A DNA stretch of 29,665 bases. Source: Acidimicrobiia bacterium (GTDB lineage: Bacteria > Actinomycetota > Acidimicrobiia > IMCC26256 > JAENVU01). The DNA lies in assembly GCA_017882945.1 (NCBI GenBank), contig JADGON010000405.1, positions 1 through 29,665 on the forward strand, given 5' to 3'. The translations under genes and the position numbers were made by a program. The notes beneath the pieces are model-generated. The model saw only the letters and a program-made list of their open reading frames with translations, was not told the origin of the DNA and ran no database searches. How positions within the stretch are numbered: the stretch's first letter is position 1; each line of letters opens with the position of its first letter. This document shows, piece by piece, positions 8,192-16,582 of the stretch.

Positions 8192-8928
8192 CCCCCGAGC
8201 TCACCCCCGACGAGCTGCGCGACCTGTTGGGCGCGTACGCGCTCGACGCCCTCGAGCCGGATGAGCGCGCCCAGGTCGACGCGCTCCTGCTCTCGGATCC
8301 TTCAGCCCGCACCGAGCTGCACGAGCTCCAGCACGCCGCGGCATGGCTCGGTCACGCCAGCCTCCGGCCGCCGGCGAGCGCGTGGAGCACGATTGCGGCC
8401 GAGGTGGATCGCGATCTCGCGACCGGGACACCGCCGGAACCCGGCACGCCGATGCCCGCACCGACGAAGCTCGAGCCGCGCCGAACGACGCGGTGGCTGG
8501 TGGCGGCGGCCGCGGTCCTGGTGCTCGCCATCGGTGCCGCCGGGGTCATCGCGGTCGTCGATCGCAGTTCCGGCCCCGATTCCGTGACGACGAAGTTCGA
8601 AGCGGCGCTGCGCGATCGCTCGGCCCGTCCAGTGACGCTGCACTCGAGCGACGGGCGTTACTCGGCCCGCGCCGTGGTGCTGCCCAACCGGACGGGGTAC
8701 ATCTCGAAGCACTCCATGCCCCGGGTGTCGAGCGGTCGCGACCTCCAGCTCTGGTCCATCACTCCCAGCGGGCCCGTCTCCATCGGCCTGATGCGCGGGA
8801 CCGGTGACGTGGCGCAGTTCCGAGCACCCGCGGCGACGACCGCGCTGGCGGTGACGAACGAACCGCGTGGCGGCAGCCCGACCCCGACGGGCGCGCCGAT
8901 CGTCAGCGGCGATCTCGGACGCGCCTAG
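8188..8928 (+). CDS. RskA-type membrane anti-sigma factor
   Basis: The 246-residue protein has an N-terminal anti-sigma domain (LTPDELRDLLGAYALDALEPDERAQVDALL). One transmembrane helix follows (about 103-124, WLVAAAAVLVLAIGAAGVIAVV), then an extracytoplasmic RskA-like domain (about 130-246) containing the YSARAVVLPNRTGYI and LQLWSITPSGPVSIG segments. There is no HxxxCxxC zinc motif. In mycobacteria RskA binds SigK in the cytoplasm and is cut by regulated proteolysis to release it; the same arrangement is inferred here. It is translationally coupled to the sigma gene through ATGA. Its TAG (8926-8928) directly abuts the TAG of the convergent polysaccharide operon (8929-8931), leaving no room for a terminator. 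Confidence 0.9.
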   Translation: MTPELTPDELRDLLGAYALDALEPDERAQVDALLLSDPSARTELHELQHAAAWLGHASLRPPASAWSTIAAEVDRDLATGTPPEPGTPMPAPTKLEPRRTTRWLVAAAAVLVLAIGAAGVIAVVDRSSGPDSVTTKFEAALRDRSARPVTLHSSDGRYSARAVVLPNRTGYISKHSMPRVSSGRDLQLWSITPSGPVSIGLMRGTGDVAQFRAPAATTALAVTNEPRGGSPTPTGAPIVSGDLGRA

Positions 8929-9309
8929 CTACGCCTCGCTGCGCACGCCGACCGGGTCGGCCGGTTCCGGATCTCCACTGGAGGTGCGGAGCCGGCCGAT
9001 CACCGCGCCCAGGCACGCCACGGCGGCGAGGACCGAGACGGTGACCACCGCGTTGTACGCGTGGCTGTAGAGCAGCGCTTCTGCAACCAGCGCGTCGATG
9101 GCCAGCGACAGGCCGACCGCGGTGAGCCCGATCGCGATCGGGTCGTCGTTGTTCTTCAGCATCCGCACGAACGGCAGCCCGGGGATGACGGCGAGGAACC
9201 AGAGCAGCGGGATCATCGAGAGCCCATCGGCCGTACCCGCGAGGGTGGCGAGTACCGCGGCGACGCTCGACACGACGACCAACGTCAACCACCGGGTCTC
9301 AGGGTTCAT
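8929..9309 (-). CDS. Small four-helix membrane protein, last gene of polysaccharide operon
   Basis: The 126-residue hydrophobic protein has about four predicted transmembrane helices (around 8-28, 31-50, 59-82 and 86-106) and a short polar tail. I do not recognise a family. The start is the ATG at 9307-9309, which overlaps the stop of the preceding gene (ATGA, 9306-9309); the longer upstream frame is antisense noise. Its place at the end of a coupled glycan operon suggests an accessory to the large membrane protein encoded just before it, for example a partner subunit or chain-length factor. That is inference only. Confidence 0.75.
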   Translation of the reverse strand: MNPETRWLTLVVVSSVAAVLATLAGTADGLSMIPLLWFLAVIPGLPFVRMLKNNDDPIAIGLTAVGLSLAIDALVAEALLYSHAYNAVVTVSVLAAVACLGAVIGRLRTSSGDPEPADPVGVRSEA

Positions 9310-11228
9310 CGGACTCTCCGGGGGACCTTGCGGTGCACTCGGAAGACCGTGGCGTCGCGGTCGTGGTACACGACCTGGAACTTCGGTGATGCGAGGAGCG
9401 CGGCCTCGAGTCGGCCGAGCGAACCTCGCGGCAGCGGGCCGATCGCGTCGATCTGCTCCTTCTGGGAGCGGGTGATGATGAGGTACACCTGCTGGTACCG
9501 AGGGTCGCCCAGCCACTCGGCCATCTTGGCCACGGGATGCTGCAACACCCCTTCGACGGACTTCGTCGGTTCGGTCGCGAGGGTCACGTAGGTGAAGCGC
9601 TCGGCGTCGTAGAACTGGTTGGGATAGTCATGCGTGCCCTCGACGAGCAACGTTCCGGCCGGAGCCTCGTGGTAGACGATCTCGGCCGCGCGCACCTCGC
9701 CGGGTGGGAAGTACGACCACGCCTCCTTGCCGTAGTAGGCGAACAGGAACCCGACCAGGACGCACGCGCTCACCAGGATCGCGAACGCGGTCGTGAACCA
9801 ACGCCGGCCGGCTTCCCGGCTCGGGTACATGAGCAGGGCGATGAAGTACGCCGCGAACGGCAGCGCGAACAGGAACACCCGGAAGAGCGCCTCGCCGTCG
9901 TAGTTGCCGCCGACCAGGATGACGATCGGGCAGCCGAGCAGGACGGCGCCGGCTGCGTCCCAGTTCCCGTGACGGAGGCGACGTACGACGCCGCACACCG
10001 CGAGGAGCGCGACGAGCGCCACCTGCATCCGGCCCACTTGCGAGACGATCCGCTGGCTCTCTTGGACCTGGCCGAGGGCGTGGATGTTGCTGCTGAGGTT
10101 GGCAGTGAACGATCCGAGACCCTTGAAGATCGACGAGGTGTTGCTGGAGTAGTAGACGCGCGCACCCGTGAACAGCCAGCCGACGGTCATCGCGCCCATG
10201 ATGAGTGCGATGCTCCGCACCCGCAGCACCCCGAAGATCGCGAGGCCGAACAACGCGGCGGTGAGCACGATCGGCGTGAGCGGGTGACTGGTCGCCACGA
10301 CCGCGAAGATCACGCAGAGCACCGCGACGGTGCCCCACGTCGAGGAGGTGACCGCGGCGGGCGCCGACTTGGCCGCCGTCGCGCGCAGTGGGGGGATGAG
10401 CTTGCGCACGAACCTCGGCGCGGCCGGGCGCTTCGAGAGCGACTTGAGCACGATGCCGATCGACACCAGGTACAGGAAGTACACGAACGCCTGGGGGGCG
10501 AAGTAGTTCTGCCCGACCCAGTTCGCGATGAGGAAGAGCCAGCACGCGGTCCACCGGACCCGCCGGTCGTCCGTGAGCGAGCCGAGCAGCACCCAGAGCG
10601 CAGCCAGGTTGAGCAGCTCGAAGACCGGCGGTGCCCACGCGGCGAACGAGAGCGCGCTGCGCAGGCCGACCGCCTCGGTGAGCGTGCTCGAGAGCCCGAA
10701 GAAGCCGGGCCAGTTCTGGTACACGGGAAGGAACGACAGATGGGGATTCAGCGCGTGGTTCCGCATGAAGTAGTCGACGACGCCGACGTGCTTCCAGGCC
10801 CACGCGTAGCGCAGCGTCCCGTAGAGGATCACCGGCGAGGCATGGACGACGCCGATGAAGAGGACCAGGTAGGGAGCCAGCACCTTGCTCGGGGCCTCGC
10901 GGCGGACGCCGAGGAGGAAGCCGACGCTGAGCACCGCGAGTGCCAGGTAGAAGGTGACGGGGAGTGCGGACAGCAGCCCGTAGTCACCGATCTTCGCGAC
11001 GTCCGTGGTCTGCAGCGACCACAGCCACAGCAGTGCCGCCACGACGAGCAGGAGCCCGTGGAACTGCGGGCGCGACGCCCACGGGGTCCGCTCCGGGGTC
11101 GTGTCGAACGGGTCGGTGGGGAGCGCCTCCGGCGAGTCGAGCAGCGGCAGGGCGTTCCGCCGGGCCGCGAACACCTGGTAGAGGCGCCGCTGCGTTGCCT
11201 CGACGTCGGGTGGGCTCGGTGCGCTCAC
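9306..11228 (-). CDS. Large polytopic membrane protein, putative GT-C-like glycosyltransferase/polymerase
   Basis: The 640-residue protein starts with about 70 polar residues, then has roughly a dozen hydrophobic segments (about 75-540). It ends in a soluble domain of about 110 residues (GTLLVEGTHDYPNQFYDAERFTYV...QVYLIITRSQKEQI...VYHDRDATVFRVH). That layout, many helices and then a C-terminal extracytoplasmic alpha/beta domain, resembles GT-C polyprenyl-phosphate-sugar-dependent transferases. It also somewhat resembles O-antigen polymerases. Conserved-looking loop residues include YQNWPGFF and NWVGQNYFAPQAF. It probably moves sugars from a lipid carrier onto the growing chain outside the membrane. 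No catalytic DxD was identified with confidence, so the role is a hypothesis. The GTG start at 11226-11228 overlaps the GH16 stop (GTGA). Confidence 0.8.
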   Translation of the reverse strand: MSAPSPPDVEATQRRLYQVFAARRNALPLLDSPEALPTDPFDTTPERTPWASRPQFHGLLLVVAALLWLWSLQTTDVAKIGDYGLLSALPVTFYLALAVLSVGFLLGVRREAPSKVLAPYLVLFIGVVHASPVILYGTLRYAWAWKHVGVVDYFMRNHALNPHLSFLPVYQNWPGFFGLSSTLTEAVGLRSALSFAAWAPPVFELLNLAALWVLLGSLTDDRRVRWTACWLFLIANWVGQNYFAPQAFVYFLYLVSIGIVLKSLSKRPAAPRFVRKLIPPLRATAAKSAPAAVTSSTWGTVAVLCVIFAVVATSHPLTPIVLTAALFGLAIFGVLRVRSIALIMGAMTVGWLFTGARVYYSSNTSSIFKGLGSFTANLSSNIHALGQVQESQRIVSQVGRMQVALVALLAVCGVVRRLRHGNWDAAGAVLLGCPIVILVGGNYDGEALFRVFLFALPFAAYFIALLMYPSREAGRRWFTTAFAILVSACVLVGFLFAYYGKEAWSYFPPGEVRAAEIVYHEAPAGTLLVEGTHDYPNQFYDAERFTYVTLATEPTKSVEGVLQHPVAKMAEWLGDPRYQQVYLIITRSQKEQIDAIGPLPRGSLGRLEAALLASPKFQVVYHDRDATVFRVHRKVPRRVR

Positions 11229-12136
11229 GGGGTACCCCACACCTTGATGTAGTCGACCTTCAGTGCCGACGGGAACGGCGTGCTCCCGTTCGGCGACTTG
11301 GTGAACACACCCCCGACGGCGAGGTTCGCGAGGAGGTACATGGGCTCGTGGGGGATTGCCGCGTCCCGCGTCACCCGAAAGCGCGCGACCCCGTCGACGT
11401 ACCAAGTCAGTGAGCTCGGCTTCCATTCGAGCCCGATCGTGTGCCATCCGGATGTGAAGTCCGGGACGCCCAGCTTGACGCCGTCCTGCTTGCTCTTCCC
11501 GTTCTCGAGCCAGTGCGTGGTCATGTCCACCACGCGTGGCTTCTCACCGACGGTCTCGAAGATGTCGATCTCAGGGAGGGACTTGCGCGTGGTCGGCAGC
11601 ATCCAGAGCGCGGGCCAGAGGCCTTGTCCCTTCGGCACCCACACCCGGGACTCGACGTATCCGTACTGAAACGAGAAGAGCGTGCGGTCCGGGGAGAGTC
11701 CGGAGATGAGACCGGAGACGTAGTCGAACTGCTTGCCGTCGAGACCGGTGACGGTCTTGGGCTGGGCCACGAGCGAAAGCGTGCCGTCGGCGACCTTGAC
11801 CTGCTCCGGGACGTACCACTCGAGCTCGTTGTTGCCGGCGTTGGTGCAGCCGTCCGAGGACCACCAGTAGCAGGGGGACCAGCGGCTGGTATCCAGACTG
11901 GTGCCGTTGAAGTTCTCGTCGAGGAGGAGCCGACCCTTCGCTGGCGCTTCGGCGACCGCGCGATTGCGCTCCGGCGCGACGAAGATGCCGATCGCGACCA
12001 CCAGGGCCACGAGCAGGACGAGCAGCACCACGGCGCGCCGCTTCCGCCGAGCTCGGCGAATCGCGGTTCGGCGCGGCTTGTCGCGCCGAGCGCTTCTCGG
12101 GACCATGGGTTCAGCTTCCGTGCTGGTCATCGTCAT
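11225..12136 (-). CDS. Membrane-anchored GH16 family glycoside hydrolase
   Basis: The 303-residue protein has a basic N-terminus and one hydrophobic helix (about 35-52, VVLLVLLVALVVAIGIFV), acting as a signal anchor. An extracellular GH16 beta-jelly-roll follows. The catalytic ExDxxE motif is E189-I-D191-I-F-E194; W residues typical of the substrate cleft surround it (QGLWPALWMLP). GH16 enzymes cut or transglycosylate beta-1,3/1,4-glucans and galactans. In a biosynthetic operon such an enzyme usually trims, releases or crosslinks the polymer rather than feeding on it. The ATG at 12134-12136 overlaps the deacetylase stop (ATGA). A second in-frame ATG two codons later is an alternative. The gene ends in GTGA, coupled to the next gene. 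Confidence 0.92.
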   Translation of the reverse strand: MTMTSTEAEPMVPRSARRDKPRRTAIRRARRKRRAVVLLVLLVALVVAIGIFVAPERNRAVAEAPAKGRLLLDENFNGTSLDTSRWSPCYWWSSDGCTNAGNNELEWYVPEQVKVADGTLSLVAQPKTVTGLDGKQFDYVSGLISGLSPDRTLFSFQYGYVESRVWVPKGQGLWPALWMLPTTRKSLPEIDIFETVGEKPRVVDMTTHWLENGKSKQDGVKLGVPDFTSGWHTIGLEWKPSSLTWYVDGVARFRVTRDAAIPHEPMYLLANLAVGGVFTKSPNGSTPFPSALKVDYIKVWGTP

Positions 12137-13017
12137 GGGCCGTGCGTGGGCCGTTTCGGCTGCACACCTCCCTCGGCAATCCTTCCGCCCATTGGAGTGC
12201 GTCCGTACCCCGCTCGCAAACTACGCGCTCGGGCCGCGCTGCGGCGCGCGACCCTGAACGCCTTGGTGGACGTCCGTTCGCCCCGCCAGGCCGGCGGTCG
12301 GCCGCGCCCCGCGAGCAGATCGGTGAGGGTCCCGATGGTCGTGTCTCCGGGGACGATCACCCGTGCGATCGCGAGCGGGTCGTCGCCCGGTCCGCTCAAG
12401 GCGTCCTTTACCGCGCACGCCGAGGTGAAGCCGGCTCGCTCGACGAGCGCGCGGATGCGGGGCCCGTGGAACCCGAAGGGGTAGGCGAAGCTCGGGACCT
12501 CGCGACCGAGCCGGTCCTCGAGCACCCCGCGGCTGCGGCGGATCTCCTCCCATGCGGTGTCCCGGTTGATGATGTCGAGCTGCGGGTGGCTGTGGGTGTG
12601 CGCCCCGATCTCCACGCCCGCCTCGACGAGCGCGTCGATGTCCGACCAGCCGAGCATCGGCCGGTCACCCTCACCCACCGAGTCGAGCCACGAGCTCGTG
12701 GAGCCGACACAGCCGGTCACCACGTACATCGTCGACTTGATCCCGTGCTCGGCCATGACCGGCAACGCGTGCTCGGTGAAGTCGGCGAAGCCGTCGTCGA
12801 ACGTGATGACGACGGTCTTCTCCGGTGCCTCGGTCATCGGCTCGGCGAGCATCGCCGCGTACTCCGTCACCGTGAGCGTGGTGTACCCCTCGCCCGCGAG
12901 GTACGCCATGTGCTCGGAGAACACCTCCGGTGCCGTGATCCATCCGTGTTGCTCAGGACGCGCGCCGCGCTCGACGGAGTGATAGAGCAGCACCGGGAGA
13001 ATGGAGTGTCGGGTCAT
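12133..13017 (-). CDS. Polysaccharide deacetylase (CE4, NodB-like)
   Basis: The 294-residue protein carries the NodB homology motifs: TFDDG (72-76, with metal ligand D75), the HTHSHP motif that supplies the two metal-binding His, and FAYPFG. The N-terminal LPVLLYHSV is typical of the family. It should remove N- or O-acetyl groups from the operon's glycan. No clear signal peptide is visible: the N-terminus MTRHSILPVLLYHSV is the first strand of the barrel. It may therefore act in the cytoplasm on lipid-linked intermediates, or be exported in another way. The C-terminal 60 residues are Arg-rich and outside the catalytic domain. The start overlaps the preceding stop (ATGA, 13014-13017) and its own stop overlaps the GH16 start. 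Confidence 0.9.
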   Translation of the reverse strand: MTRHSILPVLLYHSVERGARPEQHGWITAPEVFSEHMAYLAGEGYTTLTVTEYAAMLAEPMTEAPEKTVVITFDDGFADFTEHALPVMAEHGIKSTMYVVTGCVGSTSSWLDSVGEGDRPMLGWSDIDALVEAGVEIGAHTHSHPQLDIINRDTAWEEIRRSRGVLEDRLGREVPSFAYPFGFHGPRIRALVERAGFTSACAVKDALSGPGDDPLAIARVIVPGDTTIGTLTDLLAGRGRPPAWRGERTSTKAFRVARRSAARARSLRAGYGRTPMGGRIAEGGVQPKRPTHGP

Positions 13018-15344
13018 CGCGCCACGCTCGCTTCACGAAGGTCGACGTCCGGGACAACCGCCGAAACCGGCTCCTCGAGCACGATGACCTCGGGGACGAT
13101 CACCTCGGTGATCGGCTCCGGTCGTGCATCGAGGCGCGCATCCCAGCGGCTCAACAGGTAGAGGGCGGGTCCGGCCAGCATCCCCAGGCGCTCGCGCCGG
13201 ACGAGGCCGGGCGGCGTGCTCACGGGCAGCCGCTCGTTCTTCGCCGAGCTCGGGCTGAGCGCATGGTGCGCCGCGCGCGGGGCGCGGGCCAGCATGTCGA
13301 AGACGCGGTTCGGCTCGTCGAGGATCGTCTTGGTCAGGTAGGCGGTGAGCCCGGCGCCGTAGCCAAATGTCTGACGCTGCAACGCCTCGAACGTCCGGTG
13401 GTGCTGGTGGTAGACGATCGCGGCAGGCTCGTAGGCGATCGCGTGGCCCGCCGCGATGACATCGAAGAACGCAGCGAGGTCGTCGCCTCCCTTGGCTTCG
13501 GTGCCCGCGCCGAGCCCGGGCTCGAATCCCCGCATCGACCGGAGCACGTCGGCCCGGAAGGCCATGTTCGCCCCGGACCCGAACGTGCCCGCGGTGTAGG
13601 GGAACAGTGGGTCCGCCGAGGGTCGCTCGAGGTCGAACAGGCGCGGCTCGAAACCCTTGTTGAACCCGGCGTAGTGCTCGAGCCAATCCTGGGCCGCGGT
13701 CTCGAGCTCGAGCGGGAAGATCATGCCGGTCACACAGCCGACGTTGGGGTGCCGGGCAAAGCCGTCGACGAGCTGGCCGAGCCAGGCAGGATCGACCACG
13801 ACGTCGTCGTCGGTGAAGGCGACGAGGGGCATCGTGACGTGGTGCATCGCGCAGTTGTGGGCGCGGGCCAAGCCGGGGCGCTCCTCGCGTGCGTACCGGA
13901 TCCGCGGATCGGCCGCGGCCAAGCTGTGGACGAGCTCCGCGGTGTCGCGTCCGGCGGACGCGTTGTCGACCACGATGATCTCGGACGCGTGGTGGTCCAT
14001 GCGATCGAGTGACGCGAGACAGCGCCGCAGGCTCTCAGCCCGATCGCGGGTCGCGATGACGACCGAGGTGGCCGGGCGTTCGCGGACCACCGCGACATCG
14101 GGGGGCGTCGCGGACGGGGTGGGGACCTCGATGCCGAGCGCGCGCTCGATCTCGTGGGCGTGCTCGTCGCCCGACAGGCCGTCAGGCTTCAGTCCGAGCT
14201 CCAGGACGCCGATCGGCGCGCCGGCGTTGCGGACCAGGACCAACGCGCGTCGGTACGTCGTGCCGGTGACCGGATCGACGGCGGGAAGCGCGGCGACCCC
14301 GTTCGCGATGTCGACCTGGGTCACGAGTGCGGGGACGTAGGCCGCCTCGACCAGATCGGTCGACTTCGAGCGGGAGCGCCGCGGCGTGCCCGAGCGCGAC
14401 GGGAGCCAGCGCCCGGAGCCGGGAACCCGGGCCGCGGCGTAGCCGCCCGCGGTCGTGGCGACGCCCGTGATCAGTGTGGCGGCGCGGGCGACGCCCGACG
14501 GGTTCAGCGTGCGTGTCGCGCCGGCCAGCTCGCGCAGGAACGCTCGCGGGATGGCCCGCGTCGTGTACGCCCGCTCACTGGCGAGCCCGTCACGCGCACC
14601 GACCAGGCGCGAGATCTGGGTCTTGGAGATGCCCTCGGCGAAGCAGCGTGCGCGGAAGTACTTGGCCGTCGTCCGGGCGGCCGGCACCCGGTGCGACACC
14701 GCAGCTTCGGGCTCGTACCAGATCGTGCCGTTCGGGAAGTGGTGGGTGGCCCGGATGAAGAACTCGGTCTCCTCGCACCCGGCGGGGAGGCTCGCGGTGC
14801 GGCCGAGCGAGTGGCGAAAGCCGCCGATCTCGGTGACGACGTCGCGGCGCACCGACATGTTGGCGCCGATGAGGTTGCGAACCGGACCGGGCTGGTCCCG
14901 GTGGCCGGCGTAGGTGCACCCCACCACCCAGTCGAACTCCTCGGGGAGCCACGCGGGTCGAGCCGCGTCGAAGCGGGGGATGACCCGGCCGCCCACGCCG
15001 AGGATGTTCGGGTCGGCGTAGGGGGCCAACAGATGATGCGTCCAACCCGGCAACGCGGTCGCGTCGTCGTCGAGGAACGCGACGACGGCGCCGGCCGACG
15101 CGGCGATGCCGGTGTTGCGCGCCCCGGAGAGGCCCTGGGCCTCGGAGTTCGCGACGACCCGGACACCGGGGAACGCATCGCGCGCCCGAGCGAGCAAGCC
15201 GTCGTTGTAGTCGATGACCACGACGATCTCGTGGGCCACCGGCTCTTGGGACTGCACCGACGCGACGGCAGCCTGGAGATCCGACCACCGCGCTTCCGTG
15301 TAGGCACAGATCACCACCGAGAGCGCGGCGGGCGGCTCGTTCAC
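13014..15344 (-). CDS. Bimodular family 2 glycosyltransferase (two GT-A domains in one chain)
   Basis: The 776-residue protein contains two GT2 domains. The first begins LSVVICAYTEARWSDL (about 8-250) with DDD near residue 91 (VAFLDDDATALPGW). The second begins ATSVVIATRDRAESLRRC (about 425-690) with DDD near residue 513 (VAFTDDDVVVDPAW). Both DDD motifs are intact, so both domains should bind nucleotide-sugar and metal, suggesting that one polypeptide adds two sugars in sequence. Between them is a segment of about 120 residues (VPALVTQVDIANGVAALPAVDP...) that I do not recognise. The GTG start at 15342-15344 overlaps the upstream stop (GTGA); the longer upstream frame is antisense. It is coupled downstream to the deacetylase. 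Confidence 0.9.
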   Translation of the reverse strand: MNEPPAALSVVICAYTEARWSDLQAAVASVQSQEPVAHEIVVVIDYNDGLLARARDAFPGVRVVANSEAQGLSGARNTGIAASAGAVVAFLDDDATALPGWTHHLLAPYADPNILGVGGRVIPRFDAARPAWLPEEFDWVVGCTYAGHRDQPGPVRNLIGANMSVRRDVVTEIGGFRHSLGRTASLPAGCEETEFFIRATHHFPNGTIWYEPEAAVSHRVPAARTTAKYFRARCFAEGISKTQISRLVGARDGLASERAYTTRAIPRAFLRELAGATRTLNPSGVARAATLITGVATTAGGYAAARVPGSGRWLPSRSGTPRRSRSKSTDLVEAAYVPALVTQVDIANGVAALPAVDPVTGTTYRRALVLVRNAGAPIGVLELGLKPDGLSGDEHAHEIERALGIEVPTPSATPPDVAVVRERPATSVVIATRDRAESLRRCLASLDRMDHHASEIIVVDNASAGRDTAELVHSLAAADPRIRYAREERPGLARAHNCAMHHVTMPLVAFTDDDVVVDPAWLGQLVDGFARHPNVGCVTGMIFPLELETAAQDWLEHYAGFNKGFEPRLFDLERPSADPLFPYTAGTFGSGANMAFRADVLRSMRGFEPGLGAGTEAKGGDDLAAFFDVIAAGHAIAYEPAAIVYHQHHRTFEALQRQTFGYGAGLTAYLTKTILDEPNRVFDMLARAPRAAHHALSPSSAKNERLPVSTPPGLVRRERLGMLAGPALYLLSRWDARLDARPEPITEVIVPEVIVLEEPVSAVVPDVDLREASVAR

Positions 15345-16246
15345 TGCGAGACGCTCCGGATCAGCGCACCACCCTCGGAGAGACCGGCGCGGTGCACGGA
15401 ACGGCCGTTGGTGTGCCAGGGCGGGTGCTGCGCGGGGCGAGCAAGCCGGTGCTCGGGGCGCACCGGACGGTCGGTGCCGATCACGTGCTCGAGCGCCCAC
15501 TCGGTGCCGATCGCGCGCAGGACCCGGAAGCCGTCGCGCACGGTCCGCAAGTTCGTGGTCCCGGAGATGCGGATGGACTCGAAGCTCGGCACCTCGGCGA
15601 TGCGCAGGCGGGCGCGCACGGCGCGGATGTGCATCACCGTTTCTACTTCAAAGCCTCGAAACGGACCATCCAGCACGGGCAGGACATCGCGCCAGAAAGC
15701 GGTGTAGCCGTAGCAGAGGTCCGAGAAGCGGGCGCCGAAGCCGAGCCGCACGAGGCGGGTCAGGGCCCAGTTGCCCATGCGGCGGTGGCGCTCCATGTCG
15801 TCGGTGCCCCCGCCAAGGGTGAACCGTGAGCCCATGACGACATCGGCTCCCGCGAGCAGGAGCCCCACGAATGCGGGGATCTCTTGGGGGTCGGTGGAGC
15901 CGTCGGCGTCGAGCATGACGATGATGTCGCCGGTCGCGGCGGCGAACCCTGCTCGCAGCGCCGCACCCTTGCCCGGCGTGCCCACCATGACCACCTTGGT
16001 GCGCGGCGCGAGCGACTTCGCGACCGCGACGGTGTCGTCGGTCGACAGGCCGTCGACGACGATGAGCTCATGGATCCACGAAGGGATTCGTGGGAGTACG
16101 TGTGGAAGGTTGCCGGCCTCGTTCAGCGTCGGGATCACCACGCTGATGGCCGGAATATCGGGAAGGAGCTCCCCGCTCTCGGTGGTCGGCGCGTCGACTG
16201 TGTCGAACGCCATCGGCGCTGCTACTACGTCTGTCATTTCCCCCAT
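15341..16246 (-). CDS. Dolichol-phosphate-mannose-synthase-like GT2 glycosyltransferase, first gene of operon
   Basis: The 301-residue protein has the GT2 fold of the DPM1/polyprenyl-phosphate sugar synthase type: ISVVIPTLNEAGNLPHVL, then IVVDGLSTDDT, LDADGSTDP (metal-binding DAD) and GSRFTLGGGTDDM. It has no C-terminal membrane helices. It likely makes a polyprenyl-phosphate-linked sugar on the cytoplasmic face, which would feed the GT-C-like membrane protein of the same operon. The ATG at 16244-16246 is used here. An ATG three codons later (16237) is equally possible, with AGGG nine bases upstream. A TTG at 16261 is less likely. The stop overlaps the next start (GTGA, 15341-15344). Confidence 0.88.
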   Translation of the reverse strand: MGEMTDVVAAPMAFDTVDAPTTESGELLPDIPAISVVIPTLNEAGNLPHVLPRIPSWIHELIVVDGLSTDDTVAVAKSLAPRTKVVMVGTPGKGAALRAGFAAATGDIIVMLDADGSTDPQEIPAFVGLLLAGADVVMGSRFTLGGGTDDMERHRRMGNWALTRLVRLGFGARFSDLCYGYTAFWRDVLPVLDGPFRGFEVETVMHIRAVRARLRIAEVPSFESIRISGTTNLRTVRDGFRVLRAIGTEWALEHVIGTDRPVRPEHRLARPAQHPPWHTNGRSVHRAGLSEGGALIRSVSQ

Positions 16247-16385
16247 CCCTGGGTACGGCAAAGGTCCTGCCGTGTGCCGTTACGTCCCGTCCATGGGCGC
16301 GAACATCCGAGCTGTTCCCGCTGGATGTCAGACGATGCGGTGCCCCTGCTCCAAGCAGATCGATCTGCACTCTCGCCCGGGATGG

Positions 16386-16414
16386 AGCATACGCGCGCGT
16401 TCATCCGTTGTCAC
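16386..16414 (-). promoter_or_regulatory. Sigma-A-type promoter of the polysaccharide operon
   Basis: On the minus strand GTGACA (16414-16409) and TATGCT (16391-16386) are spaced by exactly 17 bp, five of six -35 consensus positions and a good TAnnnT -10. The predicted start near 16379 leaves about 130 nt of untranslated leader before the first gene, enough room for regulation. Confidence 0.5.
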
Positions 16415-16454
16415 GGTTCGCGCCGACAATCTCTCTCAATCTCCGCGCTTGACT

Positions 16455-16478
16455 CGCGCGCGACTCGAAACGCGCGCG
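16455..16478. repeat. Strong 8-bp GC hairpin in the divergent intergenic region
   Basis: CGCGCGCG (16455-16462) and CGCGCGCG (16471-16478) pair perfectly around an 8-nt loop (ACTCGAAA). It lies between the two divergent promoters, upstream of both predicted start points, so it is not part of either transcript leader. It may act as an operator, a supercoiling-sensitive cruciform, or have no function. Confidence 0.4.
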
Positions 16479-16506
16479 TGCAGTGGCGGCACGCGCCCGA
16501 TCTCTT

Positions 16507-16512
16507 TATGCT
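16507..16512 (+). promoter_or_regulatory. -10 box TATGCT for the flippase unit
   Basis: TATGCT is the same hexamer as in the divergent operon promoter. No good -35 lies 17 bp upstream (TGGCGG). The predicted start near 16519 would give a leader of about 65 nt. That leader contains GTCAC/GTGAC arms (16523-16527 and 16533-16537), the palindrome TCCGCCGGCGGA (16545-16556) and the SD of the mini-ORF. Confidence 0.4.
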
Positions 16513-16582
16513 CGTGCGTGTTGTCACGGAGGGTGACGTCGTTATCCGCCGGCGGAGATCGTCGGTGCTTCCAGGAGGACAG

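Noticed and set aside
9537..11252. 571-codon plus-strand open frame opposite the GT-C-like gene
   Set aside because: The translation is Arg/Glu/His/Gly-rich with no domain, a typical antisense shadow of a GC-rich gene. The minus strand encodes a coherent membrane protein with coupled starts.
16247..16261. TTG start at 16261 for the first GT2 gene
   Set aside because: It adds only five residues, has no SD, and ATG codons at 16246 and 16237 are available.
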